From assembly GCA_902560875.1 (NCBI GenBank), contig CACENO010000003.1:41001-105000 (forward strand): a stretch of DNA of 64,000 bases, written 5' to 3'. Under the pieces are notes generated by a model. That model searched no databases. It worked only from the letters and a program-made list of their open reading frames with translations, and had not been told where the DNA came from. Shown here piece by piece: positions 57,462 through 64,000 of this stretch; position 1 is the stretch's first letter, and each line of letters starts with the position of its first letter. The position numbers and the translations under genes were made by a program. The DNA is from an uncultured Prochlorococcus sp. Its GTDB lineage: Bacteria; Cyanobacteriota; Cyanobacteriia; PCC-6307; Cyanobiaceae.

Positions 57462-58118
57462 TTAGATATGAGCTTTTGCTGGTTTAATTACGATTTGGCC
57501 TGATTCAATTAAGGCTTCTTCTGCAAATCCTTCTAAAGGCTTTTCTTGGGGGCCACGTGCAATGGCCTGGGCAATTCTCAATTGAAGTGGTCTCAGTTGA
57601 AGAGCAACAATTTTTGCATTGGTATTTCCTGTTTTGCCAGCATGAGCAACTCCTCGCAGCCTTCCCCAAACCATTACGTTGCCTCCAGCAGAAATCTTGG
57701 CGCCAGGGTTTACATCTCCGAGTAAAAGAACATCTCCTTCAGCCTCTAATGATTCTCCAGATCGCAGTGTTCCTTTTTTGAATAAAACCGATGGATTTTC
57801 ATTGATGTGAAAATTCTGACCTAGAGACTTTTTGGATTCTTTCTCATTGCTCGCAATCTTTAAAGTTGCAGGTAGTCCAATAGCTGAAGCACTGACTATG
57901 GTTTCTGGAATGCTTGATTGGATTAGGATGATTGTCAGCCCTGCTTGATTAAAGAGAATTTGTATTTTTTGAAAATCAGTACAGTTTAGAAACCAGTCTA
58001 GACAATCAAGAATTACAAGGCCTGGCTGAAGATCTAGAAGTTTTCGAGGTATTGTTTCTTTCCAGTCCTCTTGACGGGTCAATGGAAAGGTCACTGTATG
58101 TGTTCTTATTTTAGACAT
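57462..58118 (-). CDS. minC: Septum site-determining protein MinC
   Basis: MinC inhibits FtsZ ring formation away from mid-cell. The 218-residue protein has a weakly conserved N-terminal domain and a C-terminal beta-helix domain with TLRSGESLEAEGDVLLLGDV, PGAKISAGGNVMVWGRLRG and VAHAGKTGN, a strong MinC signature. A 190-bp gap separates it from minD. Confidence 0.92.
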   Translation of the reverse strand: MSKIRTHTVTFPLTRQEDWKETIPRKLLDLQPGLVILDCLDWFLNCTDFQKIQILFNQAGLTIILIQSSIPETIVSASAIGLPATLKIASNEKESKKSLGQNFHINENPSVLFKKGTLRSGESLEAEGDVLLLGDVNPGAKISAGGNVMVWGRLRGVAHAGKTGNTNAKIVALQLRPLQLRIAQAIARGPQEKPLEGFAEEALIESGQIVIKPAKAHI

Positions 58119-58153
58119 TAACGTAATAATTTTTATGAGGTTAAAATTCCTTT

Positions 58154-59404
58154 TTAAGTATCCAAGATTGCCATCTCTTTTTTTAATTCTGCATGTATTT
58201 CTTTAGGATAAATTAGCCATGCAGCTGCGGCTGGGTGGATTAATCCTTGGACTAAAGGAGATGCCGTTTCGATAGCCTTAAGCTCTTCACCATCCCAAAG
58301 ACGCAAGCCTTTTTTATATGGCTCATAACTTTGTAGTTTTTGGTGCCTCAAGGTGCAACTTTGGTCAGGGTCATGCCCTTCTTTTTCAACTAACTTTCTT
58401 GCTTTTGCAAGAGCTTCTAATTGAGACTCATTGGAAAGGAAGCTAACGTCAAAGGCTTTTAAAAGCTTTCGGTTTAAAAAACGTTTGCAAAATTGTGCAA
58501 GATTCTTTGGTGCTTCATCTGCCCAACGCATTAGGTGATAACAAGTTCTTACATCATCATTTGCTAAAAATGTTTCTTGGTTAATTGAATCTGTATTCCA
58601 AAGCCATTGAGACATACATTGATCTGTCCAAATTTGTTTGGGCCCTAATTCCTTTGCAATGCGTACAATTTGTTCTAATAGCCAGCTACAAACTTCATTT
58701 AATCTATGGTTATAGACACTTCGATACATAAGATTTCTGACAACAAGGTAGTGCTCTACTGCCATAAGTCCTTTAGGGTTGATTGCAAGATCCCCATCAG
58801 GTGCAAGTGTTAGGGCAGAGATAATTCTCTCAAGATCTAATTGTCCATAGGCAGTCCCAGTGCTATAGCTATCTCTTAATAAATAGTCGAGTCGATCACA
58901 ATCTAGTTGACTACTTATTAGAGTCTTTATTGCATTGTATGGTGATTGATCTTTCTCAATTAGAGATGCAACTGCAGCAGCTGTTCCTTCCTTGAAAGTT
59001 TCTAAAGGCCCAGATATTTCAGGATTATTTTTGATTAAATGAGTAGTCCAATCTTCATGTTTTATTCCAAACATTTCTTCTCCAGTATGGCTTAAAGGAC
59101 CATGTCCGATGTCATGAAGTAAAGCGGCACCATATAAAATACCTTTGTAATTATTTAAGTTTGGGTTTGATTTAGATAGTTGCTTTAAAGCCTTTCGAGC
59201 TATATGAAAAACTCCTAAAGAATGAGTAAATCGACTTGATTCTGCACCATGAAAGGTAAGGAAGGCAGGCCCTAGTTGCCTGATTCGTCTCAATCTCTGA
59301 AATGGACTGGAATCTATTAATTTAATAATCATAGATTCAGCTTCAATTTTGCTGTCCAGAGTGATTCCATGATGTAGAGGATCGTGATATGTCCTTAAAG
59401 TCAT
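58154..59404 (-). CDS. HD-domain metal-dependent phosphohydrolase
   Basis: The 416-residue protein has the HD motif pair: SRFTHSLGVFHIARKAL and GAALLHDIGHGPLSHTGEE, followed by SQLDCDRLDYLLRDSY. These are features of dNTPase/SAMHD1-like HD proteins. The likely substrate class is a nucleotide, but dGTP or another nucleotide cannot be told. It lies between minC and a Ctp protease, all on one strand. Confidence 0.88.
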   Translation of the reverse strand: MTLRTYHDPLHHGITLDSKIEAESMIIKLIDSSPFQRLRRIRQLGPAFLTFHGAESSRFTHSLGVFHIARKALKQLSKSNPNLNNYKGILYGAALLHDIGHGPLSHTGEEMFGIKHEDWTTHLIKNNPEISGPLETFKEGTAAAVASLIEKDQSPYNAIKTLISSQLDCDRLDYLLRDSYSTGTAYGQLDLERIISALTLAPDGDLAINPKGLMAVEHYLVVRNLMYRSVYNHRLNEVCSWLLEQIVRIAKELGPKQIWTDQCMSQWLWNTDSINQETFLANDDVRTCYHLMRWADEAPKNLAQFCKRFLNRKLLKAFDVSFLSNESQLEALAKARKLVEKEGHDPDQSCTLRHQKLQSYEPYKKGLRLWDGEELKAIETASPLVQGLIHPAAAAWLIYPKEIHAELKKEMAILDT

Positions 59405-59412
59405 TTTTTGGT

Positions 59413-60723
59413 TTATGGAATAGAAGAATTTTCAATTTCTGATGTTTTTATTAAAGATTCTTCAACAGTTATTTCTTTAAGTTGTTTTCGATCAATTGTT
59501 GCACCCATCAAAAGTTCCGCATCTTGTAGCCATCGGTCAGTGCTGCTTCCAGGATTAAGTGGTTCTGGGAGGTCTAAAAGGCGGTCTGGCTGAATTCCTT
59601 GATTCTGAATATCTTTCCCTTGAGGTGTTAAATAGCTTGCAACTGTTATTGCTAAACCACTGCCATCAGTAAGTGTGCTTAATGACTGAATTAAACCTTT
59701 GCCAAATGTCTTGCTTCCAATTAGTTGGGATCTTTCATTATCTTGAAGTGCTCCAGCAAGTATTTCACTTGCGCTCGCTGTACCCCCGTTAACAAGAGTA
59801 ACCATAGGTCCGTCATAAAGTGTGTCTATTCCTGCTGGAATAGCATCATTAATTCCCTCACGATTTCTTGTTTCAACTATTGGCTTGTTACTTAGGAAAG
59901 CATCAGCTATTGCTAAGCCTGAGCTGACTAATCCGCCAGAATTATTTCTCAAATCTAATATAAGTCCTTCCACTTCTTTTTCAGAGAGTTCTTCAAGAGC
60001 TTCTCTGACTTGTTCTGGTACGCCTTCGCTGAACTGTGTAATTCTTAAATATCCAATTGTATGTGATTCATTCCTGAGACGTTTTGTACGTACTGGCCTT
60101 AAATCAACAACACGGCGCTCAAGAGTTATTTCGCGACTTTCTTCATTGGGGGGTTTTATTTCCACTATTACTTGTGAACCAATTTCTCCTCTTAATCGAG
60201 CTGCTGTTGCTTCTAATCCAAGACTTTTAGGGGGCTCTCCATTTACTTTTAATAAAGCCGTGCCACTTGTTATACCTGCATCTGCAGCTGGTGACCCTTC
60301 AAGAGGGGCTATAACCACGATTTCCCCATCTTTATCCCTAGCACCTAGTTGCAACCCCACACCATTGATTTCGCTTCCAAGGTTGCTTTCTTTCATGGCT
60401 TTGTAATCACTTGGTCTTAGTAACCTTGTATATGGATCTCCTAATGGAAGAAGCATGCCTTCGATAGCAAGATAAGCTTCTTCGCTATTTGAAATAGGTT
60501 TTTCAAGTGCCTTTTGTCTAAGGCCTTTCCATTGGACTTTTCCGAATTTTTCTGGATTTAGATAACCTTCGTTGACGAGCTTCCAACTTTCTAAAACCAG
60601 TTGCTGACCATCATTTAGGGCAATCGCAGGCTTTGTATTGATTTGGAAACAGAACAAAATTATGCAAAGAGCACTAAAAAGCCTTCGCATAATTTTGAGC
60701 CAGGTTTTAACAGATGGATGCAT
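59413..60723 (-). CDS. C-terminal processing serine protease (CtpA/Prc family)
   Basis: The protein has a signal peptide (RRLFSALCIILFCF, ending near KPAIA), a PDZ domain (NGVGLQLGARDKDGEIVVIA; GITSGTALLKVNGE), and a protease domain with LILDLRNNSGGLV and TASASEILAGALQDNERSQL plus IGSKTFGKGLIQ (catalytic Ser and Lys). Homologues process the D1 C-terminus or other exported proteins; cyanobacteria usually have several Ctp proteins and this one's target is unclear. The ATG at 60723 is preferred to an upstream start that would nearly abut divergent petB. Confidence 0.9.
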   Translation of the reverse strand: MHPSVKTWLKIMRRLFSALCIILFCFQINTKPAIALNDGQQLVLESWKLVNEGYLNPEKFGKVQWKGLRQKALEKPISNSEEAYLAIEGMLLPLGDPYTRLLRPSDYKAMKESNLGSEINGVGLQLGARDKDGEIVVIAPLEGSPAADAGITSGTALLKVNGEPPKSLGLEATAARLRGEIGSQVIVEIKPPNEESREITLERRVVDLRPVRTKRLRNESHTIGYLRITQFSEGVPEQVREALEELSEKEVEGLILDLRNNSGGLVSSGLAIADAFLSNKPIVETRNREGINDAIPAGIDTLYDGPMVTLVNGGTASASEILAGALQDNERSQLIGSKTFGKGLIQSLSTLTDGSGLAITVASYLTPQGKDIQNQGIQPDRLLDLPEPLNPGSSTDRWLQDAELLMGATIDRKQLKEITVEESLIKTSEIENSSIP

Positions 60724-60792
60724 TGGATGAATCCCTTGTACGGACCTTGACGCACATTCAGTAGAATCTGCAGGAACAAAGCTCACGATTAC

Positions 60793-61449
60793 ATGGCGAA
60801 CTCCTCACCTGTCTACGACTGGTTCCAGGAACGTCTTGAAATACAGGACATAGCAGATGACGTCACTTCAAAATACGTCCCACCGCACGTCAATATCTTT
60901 TATTGCCTTGGCGGGATAACTTTGGTTTGCTTCTTGATTCAGTTCGCGACTGGTTTCGCGATGACTTTTTACTACAAACCAACTGTTACTGAGGCTTATA
61001 ACTCAGTGAGTTATTTAATGACAGATGTCAGTTTTGGTTGGTTGATACGGTCGGTGCATCGTTGGAGTGCCTCAATGATGGTACTCATGCTTATCTTGCA
61101 TGTCTTTCGTGTATACCTAACCGGAGGGTTTAAGAGACCACGGGAGCTCACTTGGATAACGGGTGTAACGATGGCAGTTATCACTGTTGCTTTTGGTGTT
61201 ACTGGTTATTCTTTGCCTTGGGATCAAGTTGGTTATTGGGCTGTCAAGATTGTTTCAGGTGTACCTGCTGCTATTCCAGTTGTAGGCGATTTCATGGTTG
61301 AACTTCTTAGAGGGGGTGAAAGTGTTGGGCAATCAACCTTGACACGTTTTTATAGTTTGCACACCTTTGTTCTTCCATGGACCCTTGCAGTCTTTATGCT
61401 TATGCACTTTCTTATGATTCGTAAGCAAGGAATTTCTGGACCTTTGTAA
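60793..61449 (+). CDS. petB: Cytochrome b6
   Basis: PetB is the haem-bearing subunit of the cytochrome b6f complex. The 218-residue protein shows [10 protein letters not shown] with the Cys for haem cn, [13 protein letters not shown] and [20 protein letters not shown] with haem-ligand His, [17 protein letters not shown], and [10 protein letters not shown] and [10 protein letters not shown]. It is very close to the family consensus. petD follows after 83 bp. Confidence 0.98.
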   Translation: MANSSPVYDWFQERLEIQDIADDVTSKYVPPHVNIFYCLGGITLVCFLIQFATGFAMTFYYKPTVTEAYNSVSYLMTDVSFGWLIRSVHRWSASMMVLMLILHVFRVYLTGGFKRPRELTWITGVTMAVITVAFGVTGYSLPWDQVGYWAVKIVSGVPAAIPVVGDFMVELLRGGESVGQSTLTRFYSLHTFVLPWTLAVFMLMHFLMIRKQGISGPL

Positions 61450-61532
61450 CAAGGGATTGAACCTTACTAAGTAAACTTTTAATTAACTACATTAAAAGTC
61501 CAAGTTTTATTAGACAACTCGTTTTTTTTCTT

Positions 61533-62015
61533 ATGTCAATACTAAAAAAGCCAAATCTGGCTGACCCCAAGTTAAGAGCAAAGTTGGCAAAGGGAATGGG
61601 ACATAACTATTACGGAGAGCCGGCTTGGCCAAATGATCTTTTATATATCTTCCCAGTAGTCATTTTGGGGACTATTGCTTGTGTTGTGGGTTTGGCTGTA
61701 CTTGACCCTGCAATTCTTGGTGAAAAGGCCAATCCCTTTGCTACACCTTTGGAAATTCTTCCTGAATGGTATTTATATCCTGTTTTCCAGATTCTTAGAG
61801 TTGTGCCCAATAAATTATTGGGCATTGCTTTGCAAACTTTGATTCCATTAGGGTTAATGCTTATCCCTTTTATTGAGAATGTTAATAAATTCAATAATCC
61901 TTTCAGGAGGCCAATAGCAACAAGTCTTTTCTTGTTTGGCACTGTGGTTACTATTTACTTAGGTATTGGGGCCTGCCTGCCAATTGATAAGTCTTTAACT
62001 TTAGGCCTTTTTTGA
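61533..62015 (+). CDS. petD: Cytochrome b6f complex subunit IV
   Basis: PetD is the other half of the split cytochrome b in b6f. The 160-residue protein has [20 protein letters not shown], the PEWY motif in [17 protein letters not shown], and [20 protein letters not shown]. Three membrane helices fit the known fold. It follows petB on the same strand, as usual. Confidence 0.98.
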   Translation: MSILKKPNLADPKLRAKLAKGMGHNYYGEPAWPNDLLYIFPVVILGTIACVVGLAVLDPAILGEKANPFATPLEILPEWYLYPVFQILRVVPNKLLGIALQTLIPLGLMLIPFIENVNKFNNPFRRPIATSLFLFGTVVTIYLGIGACLPIDKSLTLGLF

Positions 62016-62088
62016 ATTGCTCCTTGTTTTTAAAAAATTAGAAATGCAATATATATTTTCTATCCTTTTTTATCTTTAATTCAAATAC

Positions 62089-63543
62089 CTAAGGCATTAT
62101 TTCTTCAAGGTCAAACATCAGAACATCATCAGGACAAACTCTTAGGAGATGATGCATTAATAAGAAGCCAACAATTGTCCATGTTTGATAGGTCCTAGAT
62201 TGCTGACCTACCCATGTTCCTGTAGGGCCATCAAAATATTCAGCCCATTTTTGTTTTGGCAATTGGTTTAGTTGGCTCCAATAACACTCTTCAAGAAGAG
62301 TACGCATATGTCCCATTAGAAGAACGTCAGCATGCGGATATCTTTTTTCATGGAGAAGAATTGAGGCACCAAAAAACCAAAGCAGACTTGGCCAATGCCC
62401 ACCATTGTGGTAGCTCCATGGCCAATTCTTTGGGTCAGATCCTGTTTTGTTTTGCCATTCCGCTCCATCCATGGGTGGGTGGCAAATTCTCATTGGCATT
62501 TGAGCCATTAAGTGTTGTCTGTTATGGAGCACTAGGCGAAATAAAGCTCTTTGTTGAGGAGCTGTTAAGACACCAAACATGCATGCCAATGAATTGCCAA
62601 GGCTATAGAAACGAAAATCAGGGCGACCAGTGCGAATGTTTCCAATTAAATATCCACCCCGATTTTCTAACCAGTCTTGAAGCCAAGAGGGTACAACTTG
62701 AGGTTGGACATTAAATTCATTTTGGTGCTGGTCTTCTCCATATTGCTCAGTTGGTCTTCTTCGCAAGACTTGCATTGTCTTGCTCGTAACCCAATAGTGT
62801 TTGAGAAGGAACTGGCGTAGATCATGAACCCATTGTCTTGTTAATACAAGTCTTTGGTCTAGTAATCGACTGACTTGTTCTTTGCGACTTATTTCCATTA
62901 GTTCTATGCAGCTTCTCAGACATGCATATAGAAGAACTTCCACCTCTAATGGTGCGCCCCAAACATCCATAGGGCGGTCAATCATGAATGCACAATCCGG
63001 TACAAATAGGACAGGTGTACCTTCAAAAGTGGGGTGAAGGACGAGGTCTAGAAGTAGTTGAACACCCCTTTGGACTCGTTGACTGGTCCCAAAATTTATG
63101 TCGCCACTCCTTTTCACATAAAGCCAGCACAATATTGGCCACCACAAGCTTGCATCTGCTGAGGTGATGCGTCCTATTGATCGTTGCCCATAATCTGCAA
63201 TCAATTCTCCTTGCTCTTCAACAAAGCTTGTTGGAAAAACCCCACGAGTTTGATATGTCGTGCTTTGTAGATCTAGGCATACACTCAGAAAATGCTTTAC
63301 TACGTCGTATCTTTTTTGGGTGAGCAGGTAGATCATTACAGGGACGTTGTCGCGTAGAAATATCTCTCCGTAATTCAAGGCTTCATTGTTTGCCGGATGC
63401 TCCAATGCGGCAACACTTCCTCCAATTTTTCCTGCAACTTCTATCAATGAGCGTTCGAAATGTTCTTGTGCTCTTTTGATGACTTGCTCTGCATTTGAGT
63501 TTGGACGAACTCTTTGGTTCTCTTGACTAAATCGTCCCGCCAT
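62089..63543 (-). CDS. Neutral/alkaline invertase, GH100 family
   Basis: The 484-residue glycoside hydrolase splits sucrose in the cytoplasm. GH100 strings include NYGEIFLRDNVPVMIYLL, QTRGVFPTSFVE, SIGRITSADASLWWPIL, ENRGGYLIGNIRTGRPDFRF, and NWPWSYHNGGHWPSLLW. In marine picocyanobacteria sucrose is a compatible solute or a carbon intermediate. The gene converges with petD, 73 bp apart. Confidence 0.93.
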   Translation of the reverse strand: MAGRFSQENQRVRPNSNAEQVIKRAQEHFERSLIEVAGKIGGSVAALEHPANNEALNYGEIFLRDNVPVMIYLLTQKRYDVVKHFLSVCLDLQSTTYQTRGVFPTSFVEEQGELIADYGQRSIGRITSADASLWWPILCWLYVKRSGDINFGTSQRVQRGVQLLLDLVLHPTFEGTPVLFVPDCAFMIDRPMDVWGAPLEVEVLLYACLRSCIELMEISRKEQVSRLLDQRLVLTRQWVHDLRQFLLKHYWVTSKTMQVLRRRPTEQYGEDQHQNEFNVQPQVVPSWLQDWLENRGGYLIGNIRTGRPDFRFYSLGNSLACMFGVLTAPQQRALFRLVLHNRQHLMAQMPMRICHPPMDGAEWQNKTGSDPKNWPWSYHNGGHWPSLLWFFGASILLHEKRYPHADVLLMGHMRTLLEECYWSQLNQLPKQKWAEYFDGPTGTWVGQQSRTYQTWTIVGFLLMHHLLRVCPDDVLMFDLEEIMP

Positions 63544-63610
63544 TTAGAAATGCCAATTGCCTATTGATCAAACCCTAGTGATGGCAGGACGATTTCACAT
63601 TATCAGCAAG

Positions 63611-63862
63611 TCACGAGATGCTGTTAAAACGATCTAGTTGCATATCTGGTGCTTGATGGTCTACATTATTTGGATGTGCAAAGGACTGAGTCCTTAAGCA
63701 CACTCCCAAGTCTTCAGCAAGACGAAAGTCTCGCCAAGGATTTGTGGACGCTTGCAATCCTGGTAGGAGAGATCCGCCGGTATTGTAAGTTTCTAAAGCG
63801 GTCGTTTGGCCGTAGTGCCTAGTACTTCTTTCATTAGAAGTCGTGGCACGGAACCTGGACAA
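63611..63862 (-). CDS. Possible small soluble protein upstream of the invertase
   Basis: This 83-residue frame begins at a TTG directly after an in-frame stop; no ATG is available near its start. The product is polar and Cys-poor (SRFRATTSNERSTRHYGQTT; NPWRDFRLAEDLG; HPNNVDHQAPDMQLDRF). The composition looks more like a protein than a chance frame, but I do not know the family and no ribosome-binding site is clear. Confidence 0.4.
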   Translation of the reverse strand: MSRFRATTSNERSTRHYGQTTALETYNTGGSLLPGLQASTNPWRDFRLAEDLGVCLRTQSFAHPNNVDHQAPDMQLDRFNSIS

Positions 63863-64000
63863 CTAAAAAGTTTAGGAACTGACGCTTTTGTCGCGTCTGG
63901 TCAAATAATGCTTTAAGTATTTTTGTCTGGATAGATATGCGATAAAGGTGTGAGGTCCCGTCAAAAGAAATTAGTTTCTGAAACTTGATACTTCATTGAA
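63863..64000. other. Right-edge sequence without assignable feature
   Basis: The last 138 bases contain no gene, tRNA or hairpin that I can support. They probably belong to an intergenic region or to the start of a gene that continues beyond the window. Confidence 0.3.

Noticed and set aside
59822..60406. 194-residue plus-strand frame inside the Ctp protease
   Set aside because: It is antisense to a gene with clear protease motifs, has no recognisable domain, and its composition (Ser/Ile/Pro-rich) is that of a shadow frame.

Overview
This window looks like part of the chromosome of a low-light-adapted Prochlorococcus (a relative of the SS120/MIT9211 type). The DNA is A+T-rich, the genes are tightly packed on both strands, and photosynthesis genes (psbEFLJ, psbB, psbT, psbM, petBD, ndhCKJ, chlD) sit among housekeeping genes. 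One phycoerythrin alpha/beta pair is present with its bilin lyases and one linker, and no other phycobiliprotein gene is visible. Species and clade are inferred from this content; no database search was possible.

Layout. 1-13.7 kb: housekeeping genes (a partial Gfo/Idh oxidoreductase, CNNM/CBS membrane protein, tRNA-CAU with a truncated copy beside it, pyrE, ygfZ, TM0106-type nuclease, phosphoglucomutase/phosphomannomutase, rdgB, carotenoid oxygenase, hisB, fabI, redoxin, DegT aminotransferase, Nudix, folK). 13.8-20.8 kb: chlD, interrupted by a +1 frameshift in a run of ten G, an MCE/ABC lipid-transport pair, a yvcK-like gene and ndhC-ndhK-ndhJ. 20.9-23.3 kb: the photosystem II block rub-ycf48-psbE-psbF-psbL-psbJ, ending in a strong hairpin terminator. 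23.3-33.6 kb: mtnP, mtnA, a fused FAD-oxidoreductase/selenide water dikinase, a CCA-adding enzyme, a UvrD-type helicase and an ABC exporter.

34-44 kb is the phycoerythrin island: cpeB-cpeA-cpeZ, an mpeX/cpeF-like gene on the opposite strand, cpeY, then cpeT and cpeS, a small unknown gene, a sugar-nucleotide epimerase, a ppeC-type linker and a PucC-family transporter. The five recognisable lyase-family genes equal the number of bilin-attachment sites that I can count on the alpha and beta chains. 44-64 kb holds tRNA-Phe, a DUF2470 protein, an FGGY kinase, metK, a HAD phosphatase, rps1, nrdR, psbT, psbB, psbM, a thioesterase, prmC, a Sua5/YrdC gene, tRNA-Thr, minC-minD-minE, an HD phosphohydrolase, a Ctp protease, petB-petD and a GH100 invertase.

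Most striking points. (1) PsbE has Gln at residue 24, where the axial haem-ligand His of cytochrome b559 is expected, while PsbF keeps its His. (2) chlD is split by one extra base in a G10 tract. (3) A 30-bp duplicate of the tRNA-CAU 3' end lies exactly 160 bp away and looks like an integration scar. (4) The phycoerythrin island combines a shortened alpha chain, a complete-looking lyase set and a linker with long unexplained ends.
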